From positions 186,001 to 250,000 of the forward strand of contig VMRT01000010.1 in assembly GCA_007713455.1 (NCBI GenBank): DNA of 64,000 nucleotides. The letters are read 5' to 3'. The notes under the pieces were generated by a model. The model was not told the origin of the DNA. It saw nothing but the letters and a program-made list of their open reading frames with translations, and made no database searches. Numbering within the stretch: position 1 is the first letter of the stretch; the number at the start of each line of letters is the position of its first letter. Below are positions 39,344-47,242 of this stretch, one piece after another. The DNA is from Pseudomonas sp. (lineage in GTDB: Bacteria; Pseudomonadota; Gammaproteobacteria; Pseudomonadales; Pseudomonadaceae). The position numbers were made by a program, and so were the translations under genes.

Positions 39344-40567
39344 ATGCCCGGCGCCCTGTCCCATATCCGCGTTCTCGATCTGTCCCGCGTGCTCGCCGGG
39401 CCTTGGTGCGGGCAGATCCTCGGTGATCTCGGCGCCGAGGTGATCAAGGTCGAGCGCCCTGGCACGGGCGACGATACCCGCCACTGGGGCCCGCCCTATC
39501 TCAAGGACCAGCACGGCGAGAACACCTCGGAGGCGGCCTATTACCTGACCGCCAACCGCAACAAGCAGTCGCTGACCGTCGACTTCACCCGGCCCGAGGG
39601 CCAGCGCATCATCCGCGAGCTGGTGGCGCAGTGCGACGTGCTGCTGGAGAACTTCAAGGTCGGCGGGCTGGCCGCCTATGGTCTGGACTACGCCAGTCTG
39701 AAGGCGATCAATCCGCGGCTGGTCTATTGCTCGATCACCGGCTTCGGCCAGGACGGGCCTTATGCCACTCGCGCCGGCTACGACTTCATGATTCAGGGCC
39801 TCGGTGGGCTGATGAGCCTGACCGGCCGCAGCGATGCGGAGGAGGGCGCCGGGCCGGTCAAGGTCGGTGTGGCGCTGACCGATATCCTCACCGGGCTGTA
39901 CGCCACCGTCGGCGTGCTTGCCGCGCTGGCGCACCGCGAACGCAGCGACGAGGGCCAGCATATCGATACGGCGCTGCTCGACGTGCAGGTCGCCTGCCTC
40001 GGCAACCAGGCGCTCAACTACCTCACCACCGGCGTGGCCCCCAAGCGCATGGGCAATGCCCATCCGAACATCGTGCCCTATCAGGATTTCCCCACCGCCG
40101 ATGGCGACATCATCCTCACCGTCGGCAATGACGGTCAGTTCCGCAAGTTCTGCGAGGTGGCCGGGCGTCCCGAGTGGGCGGACGATCCGCGCTTCGCCAG
40201 CAACCGAGCGCGCGTTGCCCATCGCACCGAGCTGATTCCGCTGATTCGTCAGGTCACGGTGTTCCGCACTACGGCCGAATGGGTCAGTGCACTGGAGCAG
40301 GCTGGCGTGCCCTGCGGGCCGATCAACGACCTGGCCCAGGTGTTCGCCGACCCACAGGTGCAGCATCGCGGGCTGAAAGTCGAGATGCCGCATCCGCTGG
40401 CCGGCCACGTGCCGCAGGTGGCCAGCCCGCTGCGGCTGTCCGCTTCACCCGTGGATTACCGCATGCCGCCGCCACTGCTCGGCGAACACAGCGAGGCGCT
40501 GTTGCAGCGCCTGCTGGGCATGAATGACGAGCAGATTGCTGGCCTGCGCGCGGCCGGCGTCATCTAG
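39344..40567 (+). CDS. CaiB/BaiF-type CoA transferase, probably glutarate-specific
   Basis: A 407-residue family III CoA transferase. RVLDLSRVLAGPWCGQIL lies at the N-terminus and the catalytic Asp is in YDFMIQGLGGLMSLTG near residue 155-165. Downstream of gcdH it probably moves CoA from succinyl-CoA to glutarate, supplying glutaryl-CoA. The stop comes one base before the end of the convergent reductase gene. Confidence 0.87.
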   Translation: MPGALSHIRVLDLSRVLAGPWCGQILGDLGAEVIKVERPGTGDDTRHWGPPYLKDQHGENTSEAAYYLTANRNKQSLTVDFTRPEGQRIIRELVAQCDVLLENFKVGGLAAYGLDYASLKAINPRLVYCSITGFGQDGPYATRAGYDFMIQGLGGLMSLTGRSDAEEGAGPVKVGVALTDILTGLYATVGVLAALAHRERSDEGQHIDTALLDVQVACLGNQALNYLTTGVAPKRMGNAHPNIVPYQDFPTADGDIILTVGNDGQFRKFCEVAGRPEWADDPRFASNRARVAHRTELIPLIRQVTVFRTTAEWVSALEQAGVPCGPINDLAQVFADPQVQHRGLKVEMPHPLAGHVPQVASPLRLSASPVDYRMPPPLLGEHSEALLQRLLGMNDEQIAGLRAAGVI

Positions 40568-40568
40568 C

Positions 40569-41582
40569 TCAGAAACCTTCCAGCACGATCTTGCCCTTGG
40601 CCTTGCCGCTTTCCAGCAGGGCATGGGCACGGCGCAGATTGGCCGCGTTGATGGTGCCGAAGTGCTCGCCGAGGGTGGTGCGCAGCACGCCCTGATCGAC
40701 CAGCTGGCTGACGCGCTGCAGCAGGTGGTGCTGCTCGACCATATCCGGCGTCTCGAACAGTGAGCGGGTGAACATCAGTTCCCAGTGCAGGGACAGGCTC
40801 TTGCGCTTGAGCTTCATCACGTCCAGCGGTTGGGCCGGATCGTCGATCAGTGCCAGGCGGCCCTGCGGCGTCAGCGCCTCGACCAGCTGATCGAAGTGCT
40901 GATCGGTCTGGGTCAGGCTGGCGACATGGCTGACGCTGGCGAAACCGGCGCGCTGCAGCTCGGCGTGCAACGGCTGACTATGGTCGATGACATGGTGCGC
41001 GCCGAGTTCACGCGCCCAGGCCTGGGTTTCCGGACGCGAGGCGGTGGCGATCACGCTGACCTCGGTGAGCTGACGGGCCAGCTGCAGCATGATCGAACCG
41101 ACGCCGCCGGCGGCTCCGACGATCAGCAGCTGCTGCCCGGCGCCATGGCCCTCCACCAGTTGCAGGCGTTCGAACAGCAGCTCCCAGGCGGTGATGGCGG
41201 TCAGCGGCAGCGCGGCGGCCTCGGCGAAGCTCAGGCTCTGCGGCTTGCGTCCGACGATGCGCTCGTCCACCAGATGGCGTTCACTGTTGCCGCCGGCGCG
41301 GGCGATGGAGCCGGCGTAGAACACCTCGTCGCCGACCTTGAACAGGCTGACTTCGCTGCCCACCCCGACCACCACGCCGGCGACGTCCCAGCCCAGCACC
41401 TTCGGCTGACCGGCCTCGGGCTGGGTGTTGCGGCGTACCTTGGTGTCTACCGGGTTGACCGAGATGGCGCGCACCTCCACCAGCAGGTCTCGCGGGCCGG
41501 GCACCGGCTCTGGTAGCTCCACGTCCTGCAGGGCGCGGGGATCGTCGATGGCGAGGGATTCGAAATAGGCGACCGCTTTCAT
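40569..41582 (-). CDS. Zinc-type alcohol dehydrogenase-like / quinone reductase family enzyme
   Basis: A 337-residue medium-chain dehydrogenase/reductase. An N-terminal GroES-like domain (GWDVAGVVVGVGSEV near residue 67) is followed by a Rossmann domain with LIVGAAGGVGSIMLQLAR near residue 150. I see no zinc-binding Cys cluster, so it belongs to the NADPH:quinone reductase-like (YhfP/QOR) group. The ATG at 41582 starts at the family's MKAVAYF. It is divergent from a LysR gene that may control it. Confidence 0.87.
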   Translation of the reverse strand: MKAVAYFESLAIDDPRALQDVELPEPVPGPRDLLVEVRAISVNPVDTKVRRNTQPEAGQPKVLGWDVAGVVVGVGSEVSLFKVGDEVFYAGSIARAGGNSERHLVDERIVGRKPQSLSFAEAAALPLTAITAWELLFERLQLVEGHGAGQQLLIVGAAGGVGSIMLQLARQLTEVSVIATASRPETQAWARELGAHHVIDHSQPLHAELQRAGFASVSHVASLTQTDQHFDQLVEALTPQGRLALIDDPAQPLDVMKLKRKSLSLHWELMFTRSLFETPDMVEQHHLLQRVSQLVDQGVLRTTLGEHFGTINAANLRRAHALLESGKAKGKIVLEGF

Positions 41583-41684
41583 GCTGATGCTCCATTGGGT
41601 TCGGTTGAGTGCGGGCATGCTCGTTTATTTGACTCGGCGGAAAAACGGGGCGATAAGCGAGGCTCTTTCAACAGGATTTTGAAA

Positions 41685-42623
41685 ATGCTGCGTATCGACG
41701 ACCTGCAGCTGTTCGTCCGTACCGCCGACAGCGGCAGCCTTTCCGCGGCCGCGCGCGGGCTCGACGTGTCGCCCGCAGTGGCCAGTGCGGCCTTGAAGCG
41801 CCTGGAAGCGAGCCTGAGTGTGCGGCTGTTCGTGCGCTCCACCCGCAGCCTGCGCCTGACCGCCGAGGGCGAGGCTTATCTGCTGCATGCCCGGGCAGCA
41901 CTGGCCAGCTTGCACGAGGGGGCACAGGCGCTCGCTGGTGGTCGCGAGGCGATCAGTGGTGTGCTGCAGCTGTCGGCGCCGTCCGACTTCGGGCGCAACG
42001 TGCTGCTGCCGTGGCTCGACGAATTCCAGGCGATTCATCCGCAGTTGCAGGTGCGCCTGCTGCTGGGCGACGGGCTGACCGATCTGTTCCGTCAGCCGGT
42101 GGACATCGTCCTGCGCTATGGCGCGCCGGAGGATTCCAGCCTCGTCGCGCTGCCGGTGGCTGGCGAGAACCGCCGGGTGCTGTGCGCTTCGCCTGCCTAC
42201 CTGCAGCGGCACGGCGAGCCACGACGGTTGGACGAGCTGGCGGCGCACAACTGCCTGCGCTTCATGCTCGCCGGGCGCGTGCATGACCGCTGGTGCTTTC
42301 AGGAAGGACGACGGGCGGTCACCGTGCAGGTCAGTGGTGACCGGGTCAGTGACGATGCGGACGTGGTGCGTCGTTGGGCGCTGGCCGGCAGCGGGCTGGC
42401 CTACAAGTCCTGGCTGGACATTGCCGACGACGTGGCCGCGGGCCGTCTACAGGTGCTGTTGCCGGACTGTCTTGGCGAGGCGGCGCCGCTCAGCCTGCTC
42501 TGCGCCCATCGCGCGCAGTTGAGCAAGCCGGTGCGGCTGCTGCATGGACATCTGCAGACCCGTTGCAAGGCGCTGCTGGCGCGCGCGCCCTGGCATCTCT
42601 TTAGACGCGTTATTCGTGCTTGA
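41685..42623 (+). CDS. LysR-family transcriptional regulator
   Basis: A 312-residue regulator. The helix-turn-helix is at residues 4-62 (LFVRTADSGSLSAAARGLDVSPAVASAA) and a LysR substrate domain fills the rest (FGRNVLLPWLDEF opens it). It is of the DsdC/AaeR-like group common beside oxidoreductases. It faces away from the quinone reductase-like gene with a 102-base gap, so regulation of that gene is a fair guess. The ATG at 41685 starts in the family's MLRIDDLQLFV wording. Confidence 0.88.
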   Translation: MLRIDDLQLFVRTADSGSLSAAARGLDVSPAVASAALKRLEASLSVRLFVRSTRSLRLTAEGEAYLLHARAALASLHEGAQALAGGREAISGVLQLSAPSDFGRNVLLPWLDEFQAIHPQLQVRLLLGDGLTDLFRQPVDIVLRYGAPEDSSLVALPVAGENRRVLCASPAYLQRHGEPRRLDELAAHNCLRFMLAGRVHDRWCFQEGRRAVTVQVSGDRVSDDADVVRRWALAGSGLAYKSWLDIADDVAAGRLQVLLPDCLGEAAPLSLLCAHRAQLSKPVRLLHGHLQTRCKALLARAPWHLFRRVIRA

Positions 42624-42695
42624 GCTGTGAGCTTTTGTTGCGCGCCTGAACTCTTATGGCGTTTGGCTATTCTTATCTGAGTACTGGTTAACAGA

Positions 42696-43319
42696 ATGGA
42701 CAGGCGCATCATGCATACGCAGCGTTTTCGCTACACCTGGCAACTGACTGCCGTGGTCTTCCTCTCCTGGCTTCTGGCCGGCTGCGGAGTCAATAACATC
42801 CCAACCTATGACGAGCAGGTAAAGGCCGCCTGGTCGCAGGTGGAGAACCAGTACCAGCGCCGTGCCGACCTGATTCCCAACCTGGTCGAGACGGTCAAGG
42901 GCTTCGCCCGTCAGGAGCAGGAAACCCTTACCGCCGTGGTCGAGGCGCGGGCCAAGGCCACGTCGATTCAGGTCGATGCCAGCACCCTGGATGATCCGCA
43001 GAAGCTGCAGCAGTTCCAGCAGGCGCAGAACCAGCTGACCGGCGCCCTGAGCCGGCTGATGGCGGTATCCGAGCGCTATCCGGATCTGAAATCCAATCAG
43101 AACTTCCTTGCCCTGCAATCGCAGCTCGAAGGCACCGAGAACCGCATCGCGGTGGCACGTCGCGACTTCATCGCCGCGGTCGAGCGCTACAACACCGAGA
43201 TTCGAACCTTCCCCGGTCGTATCTGGCACACCCTGATGTACAGCGACATGCCGATTCGCGAGAACTTCGAGGCTACCGCCGAGAATGCCGAGCAAGCGCC
43301 ACAAGTGCAGTTTCAATGA
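42696..43319 (+). CDS. lemA: LemA-family lipoprotein
   Basis: A 207-residue protein with an N-terminal hydrophobic helix and a lipobox (LLAGC, Cys near residue 29), so it is probably a lipoprotein. The long helical body has the LemA signature (YDEQVKAAWSQVENQYQRRADLIPNLVETV). The next gene starts inside its stop (ATGA). The ATG at 42711 is an alternative start. LemA proteins are regularly paired with TPM proteins; the role is unclear but is often tied to envelope stress. Confidence 0.9.
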   Translation: MDRRIMHTQRFRYTWQLTAVVFLSWLLAGCGVNNIPTYDEQVKAAWSQVENQYQRRADLIPNLVETVKGFARQEQETLTAVVEARAKATSIQVDASTLDDPQKLQQFQQAQNQLTGALSRLMAVSERYPDLKSNQNFLALQSQLEGTENRIAVARRDFIAAVERYNTEIRTFPGRIWHTLMYSDMPIRENFEATAENAEQAPQVQFQ

Positions 43320-44059
43320 CCTCCAGGTTTCCGCTACTGCTGATCCTGCTGCTCTGGGCCGGTAGCCTCGCCGCCCAGGAAGCCGAGGTCCCGGAGCTGA
43401 CCGGGCGCGTGGTCGATCGTGCCGAGCTGCTCGACACCCAGGCCGAGGCGCGGCTGACCAGCATGCTGGCCGGCCACGAGCAGGCGACCGGTGAGCAGGT
43501 TGTCGTTGTCACGGTGCCGGGCCTGGGCGGGCGCAGCATTGAGGAATTCGGTCTGGAGCTTGGCCGTACCTGGGGCATCGGCCAGAAGGGCGAGGACAAC
43601 GGTGCGCTGCTGATCGTCGCGCGCGATGATCGCAAGATTCGCATCGAGGTCGGCTACGGTCTGGAAGGCCGGCTCACCGATGCGCAGTCCTCGGTCATCA
43701 TCAACCGGATCATCGCGCCGGCATTCCAGCGCGGCGACTTTACGGCCGGCATCACCGAGGGCGCAGAGGCGATCGTCACCGTGCTTGGCGGCGACGCGTT
43801 GCCTGCCGAGCTGCGACCGGTGATGCCGATGGTGCAGGAGCAACCCGGCGGCCTCGGGATTCTCGGTTTCTTCCTCATGCTGGTAGCAATCTTCGTCATC
43901 GGCGGCGGGCGCGGTGGCCGCGGTGGCGGTCGTCGTGCCTTGCTGCTGGGCGCGTTGCTTGGCGGTATGGGGCGGGGCGGGGGTGGTGGTTTCGGCGGCG
44001 GTGGCTTCGGTGGGGGCGGCGGAGGTTTCGGCGGCGGTGGCGCTTCCGGCGGCTGGTAA
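43316..44059 (+). CDS. TPM-domain (YgcG-type) membrane protein with Gly-rich tail
   Basis: A 247-residue protein: signal peptide (1-19), a TPM domain (about 25-150; VVDRAELLDTQAEARLTSML to IRIEVGYGLEGRLTDAQS), one membrane helix (about 180-200), then a tail of repeated GGFGGGG units ending GGASGGW. The TPM domain binds Ca in plant and bacterial members and is thought to act in photosystem or membrane-protein repair. The ATG overlaps the lemA stop. Confidence 0.9.
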   Translation: MTSRFPLLLILLLWAGSLAAQEAEVPELTGRVVDRAELLDTQAEARLTSMLAGHEQATGEQVVVVTVPGLGGRSIEEFGLELGRTWGIGQKGEDNGALLIVARDDRKIRIEVGYGLEGRLTDAQSSVIINRIIAPAFQRGDFTAGITEGAEAIVTVLGGDALPAELRPVMPMVQEQPGGLGILGFFLMLVAIFVIGGGRGGRGGGRRALLLGALLGGMGRGGGGGFGGGGFGGGGGGFGGGGASGGW

Positions 44060-44077
44060 ATCAATGATGGATGAACG

Positions 44078-44695
44078 ATGACCTTACTGAGCGAAAGCGA
44101 ACTGCAACAGGTAGCTGAAGCGATCGAGCGCATCGAGCGCAGCACCGATGCCGAGCTGGTCACGGTGCTGGCCGCGCAGGCCGACGACTACCACTACATC
44201 CCGCTGCTATGGGCCGGCCTGATCGCGCTGCTGCTACCCGGAGCGCTGCTGTTCTTCAGTGGCTGGCTTGATGCATGGCAGCTGCTGTTGGTGCAGTGGG
44301 CGACCTTTATCGTGCTCGCGGTGCTGTTCCGCATGCCGGCGCTGACCAGCCATCTGATCCCGCGTTCGGTGCGCAACTGGCGCGCCTGCAACCTGGCGCG
44401 GCGTCAGTTCATCGAACTCAATCTGCATCACACCGAAGGCGACACCGGCGTGTTGATCTTCGTCTCCGAAGCAGAGCGCTACGTGGAGATTCTGGTCGAC
44501 CGCGGCATCTCCAGCCGTATCGACAATGCCGCATGGGAGTCTGTCGTCGCCTGCTTCACCGATCGGGTAAAGCAGGGCCAGGTGCTCGAAGGCTTTCTTG
44601 GCTGCATCGAGGCCAGTGGAGCGCTGTTGACGCAGCATGTGCCGAAGACCCACGAACGCAACGAACTGCCGAACCGGCTGGTGGTGTTGCCTTAA
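44078..44695 (+). CDS. Second TPM-domain membrane protein
   Basis: A 205-residue protein with a TPM-like domain split around two helices. An N-terminal segment (LSESELQQVAEAIERIERSTDAELVTVL) leads into helices at about 35-58 and 65-85, then comes the second part (GVLIFVSEAERYVEILVDRGI). It lacks a signal peptide and the Gly-rich tail. It is 18 bases after the first TPM gene, completing a three-gene lemA unit. Confidence 0.88.
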   Translation: MTLLSESELQQVAEAIERIERSTDAELVTVLAAQADDYHYIPLLWAGLIALLLPGALLFFSGWLDAWQLLLVQWATFIVLAVLFRMPALTSHLIPRSVRNWRACNLARRQFIELNLHHTEGDTGVLIFVSEAERYVEILVDRGISSRIDNAAWESVVACFTDRVKQGQVLEGFLGCIEASGALLTQHVPKTHERNELPNRLVVLP

Positions 44696-44707
44696 CTTTC
44701 CAGCAGC

Positions 44708-44729
44708 GATGGCGCCCGTGGGCGCCATC
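44708..44729. terminator. Bidirectional terminator between the TPM and TPR genes
   Basis: A perfect 10-bp stem (GATGGCGCCC / GGGCGCCATC, two-base loop) between two convergent stops, followed by CTTTC on the plus strand. Confidence 0.7.
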
Positions 44730-44732
44730 CTT

Positions 44733-46010
44733 TCACTGCATGCGCCGTTGTTCGGCAAGTAGCTGTCGCTCGCGCTGCAGGGCGCGCGCAAGGCGCTGCT
44801 GACCGTCGCGCTCGGCCGCGGCGATCAGTGTCTGGTCGACCAGGTCGCGTTGTGCATGACTGCCGCCGAAACGCTGCGCCTGATTGCGGATCGAGCGCAG
44901 CCGCTCCACACACCGCGTGTTGTCGCCTTCGACGAAGGCGACTACTGCCTCGACGCCTGGGGCGCCGATCTGGGCGGTGAAGCGCGCATTGTCATCGTCC
45001 CGCGCGCAGGCCCGTTGCTGGGCTGCGCGCAGCAGGCCCAGCAGGTCGCTGCGGCCGGCGCAGGCGAAGGCCATGGCGGCGTGAAAGTCGTTGAACGCAT
45101 AGTTGCCGTCCGCCGCCATCGCGGCCCAGCGCTCGGCCACGCCAGTCCAGCGGTCGCCGACATCCACGCCACGCAGTTGCAGCCGCCAGAGCAATGCGCT
45201 GGCGTCGATCAGCTCCAGCGCCAGGGGGCTCTGATGGCCATTCACCGGGCCGTCGAACAGGTCTAGGGCCCCGCCGCAATCGTCCAGCTCGATGTGATGC
45301 AGCGCCAGGTGCCACCAGTTGTGTACCGCCAGCATGCTGTCCTGCTGCCAGGCCGGGTTGCCGCGCATCCAGGCGATCCCTTCCTCGCGCCGCCCCTGCA
45401 TCTCCAGCACATGCGCGACGGCATGCTGCGCCCAGGCATCGTCGGGTTGTAGCGCGATCGCTTCGCGGCCATAGCGTTCGGCGAGCCGATAATCGCCGCA
45501 TTCTTCCAGCCCGAAGGCGTACAGGCCAAGCAGCGCGTGGTAGCCAGGCAGCTGCAGCGACCAGTCCGGCAGCACACGGGCAACGCGGTCGCGCAGCATG
45601 CGTGCATCGCCGGTGAAAAAGTCGATCTGCTGTCCGGCCTGCAGCGCCAGCATGTCGTGGGGATAGTCGATGCTGAGGTCTTCCAGCACGCGCCCGGCCG
45701 CATGCCAGCGGCCATCCAGCAGTTGCCCCAGCGCCTTGAGGTGACGGCCCTCGCGGTCATTGTGCGGCAGCTCCAGGGCTCGCTCGTACGAGGTGCGGGC
45801 TACGGGCAGGGCGGCCGCCTCGGTGCCGAGCAGGTAGAGCCAGGCGTGCAGGACATGGCCCATGACCAGTTCCGGCGAGGCCTGCAGTGTGGCTTCGGTG
45901 GTTGCCAGCGATTCGGCGTGCAGGCAGCGAAACTGCGCGAGCGCCTGATCGAGCAGGGCCTGCGCCTCGCTATTGCAGCCGGTCAGTTGGTACCCGTGTG
46001 CGTCTTTCAT
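44733..46010 (-). CDS. Tetratricopeptide-repeat protein, TTC38-like
   Basis: A 425-residue soluble, mostly helical protein. TPR-like units are visible (for example YGREAIALQPDDAWAQHAVA near residue 173-192). The His/Trp-rich stretch HNWWHLALHHIEL near residue 230 is typical of the TTC38 family. The wording of the start (MKDAHGYQLTGCNSEA) fits the family. No enzyme motif is present, and the function of bacterial members is unknown. It is divergent from a GlxA-type regulator, which may control it. Confidence 0.83.
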   Translation of the reverse strand: MKDAHGYQLTGCNSEAQALLDQALAQFRCLHAESLATTEATLQASPELVMGHVLHAWLYLLGTEAAALPVARTSYERALELPHNDREGRHLKALGQLLDGRWHAAGRVLEDLSIDYPHDMLALQAGQQIDFFTGDARMLRDRVARVLPDWSLQLPGYHALLGLYAFGLEECGDYRLAERYGREAIALQPDDAWAQHAVAHVLEMQGRREEGIAWMRGNPAWQQDSMLAVHNWWHLALHHIELDDCGGALDLFDGPVNGHQSPLALELIDASALLWRLQLRGVDVGDRWTGVAERWAAMAADGNYAFNDFHAAMAFACAGRSDLLGLLRAAQQRACARDDDNARFTAQIGAPGVEAVVAFVEGDNTRCVERLRSIRNQAQRFGGSHAQRDLVDQTLIAAAERDGQQRLARALQRERQLLAEQRRMQ

Positions 46011-46121
46011 TGTTCTATGCTCCATGAGTCCGGTTCGTTGGCATCGGCCAACGTGCCCATACTCGGGGTTTGGCTTACGTTGGACCCCAGTCATCCTGGA
46101 AACAAACCGGCTATTTCCGCC

Positions 46122-47198
46122 ATGGCCCGCTCAGAGATCGCCGAACGTCCGCCGCTGACCGTCGCCCTGCTGGCGACGCCGGACAGTACGGCCTCGACGC
46201 TGTTCGGCCTCTACGATCTGCTGCTGGGTGCCCGTCGCGACTGGCAGCAACTACTGCACCGCGCCGACGTGGCGTCGCCTTTCCTGCCGCTGATCGTCAG
46301 CCGCGACGGACGCTCGCTGCGGGTCTACAACGATATCCCGGTCCACCCTCACGCCAGTCTGGACGATGCGCCGCCGACCGATGTGGTGATTGTCAGCAAC
46401 CTGGCGGTCAGCCCCTGGGAGCCTCTGGATGATCGCTACGCGCCCGAGGCGCAATGGCTGTGCGAGCGCTACGCGGCCGGCGCGACGCTGGCCGCTGCCT
46501 GCTCCGGGGCGATGCTGCTGGCGCGCACCGGGCTCTTGGCCGGCTGCGAAGGGACTTCGCACTGGGGCTACTGCGATTGCCTGCGACGCGAATACCCGGA
46601 CGTGCACTGGCACCCGGACAAGGCATTGGTCAGCACCGGCGTCGGCCAGCGCCTGGTGATGTCCGGCAGTGGCAGCAGCTGGCATGCGCTGGGGCTGTTT
46701 CTCATTGCCCGTTTCGTCGGTGCGCGGGAGGCGATGGAGGTGGCGCGGATGAACCTGTTCGATTGGGATGCGACCAGCCCGCTGGCCTACGCCGGGATGA
46801 TGCGCACCGGGCAGCTGGCCGATCCGGTGATCGCGCGTTGTCAGGAGTGGGCGGCGCAGAACTACGAGGGGGAGGCGCCGGTGAGCGCCATGGTGCGCAT
46901 CAGCGGCCTGCCGGAGCGGACCTTCCAGCGCCGCTTCGCCCTGGCCACGGGACTGACGCCGCTGGATTACATCCATACCCTGCGGCTGGAGGAGGCCAAG
47001 CAACTGCTGGAAAGCGGAGAGCTGTCGGTTGAAGCGATCGCCTGGGAGGTCGGCTATCAGGACGCCGGCTTCTTCGGTCGACTGTTTCGGCGCAAGGTCG
47101 GCCTCACGCCAGCGCAATACCGGCGACGTTTCGGCGTGTTGTCGCGGCGCCTGGACGGCATCGCCACGCTGCAGCAGGCGTCGCCGGCCGTGCACTGA
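46122..47198 (+). CDS. GlxA-type AraC-family regulator
   Basis: A 358-residue regulator: an N-terminal DJ-1/PfpI (GATase1-like) domain (about 12-200) with the nucleophile-elbow Cys in LAAACSGAMLLARTG, then an AraC DNA-binding domain (about 235-335) with two helix-turn-helix units (SGLPERTFQRRFALATGLTP and EVGYQDAGFFGRLFRRKVGL). Relatives respond to small nitrogen compounds such as arginine, glycine betaine or carnitine. I place the start at the ATG at 46122; the frame is open upstream but overlaps the divergent gene. Confidence 0.9.
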   Translation: MARSEIAERPPLTVALLATPDSTASTLFGLYDLLLGARRDWQQLLHRADVASPFLPLIVSRDGRSLRVYNDIPVHPHASLDDAPPTDVVIVSNLAVSPWEPLDDRYAPEAQWLCERYAAGATLAAACSGAMLLARTGLLAGCEGTSHWGYCDCLRREYPDVHWHPDKALVSTGVGQRLVMSGSGSSWHALGLFLIARFVGAREAMEVARMNLFDWDATSPLAYAGMMRTGQLADPVIARCQEWAAQNYEGEAPVSAMVRISGLPERTFQRRFALATGLTPLDYIHTLRLEEAKQLLESGELSVEAIAWEVGYQDAGFFGRLFRRKVGLTPAQYRRRFGVLSRRLDGIATLQQASPAVH

Positions 47199-47242
47199 TC
47201 CCAGCGGATGTGCCGTCCTCCGGGATCGTTACGCCCTCCGGC

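Noticed and set aside
45537-46121. Upstream extension of the GlxA-type regulator frame
   Set aside because: It overlaps the divergent TPR gene, has no ribosome site and no family match; the GATase1-like domain begins after 46122.
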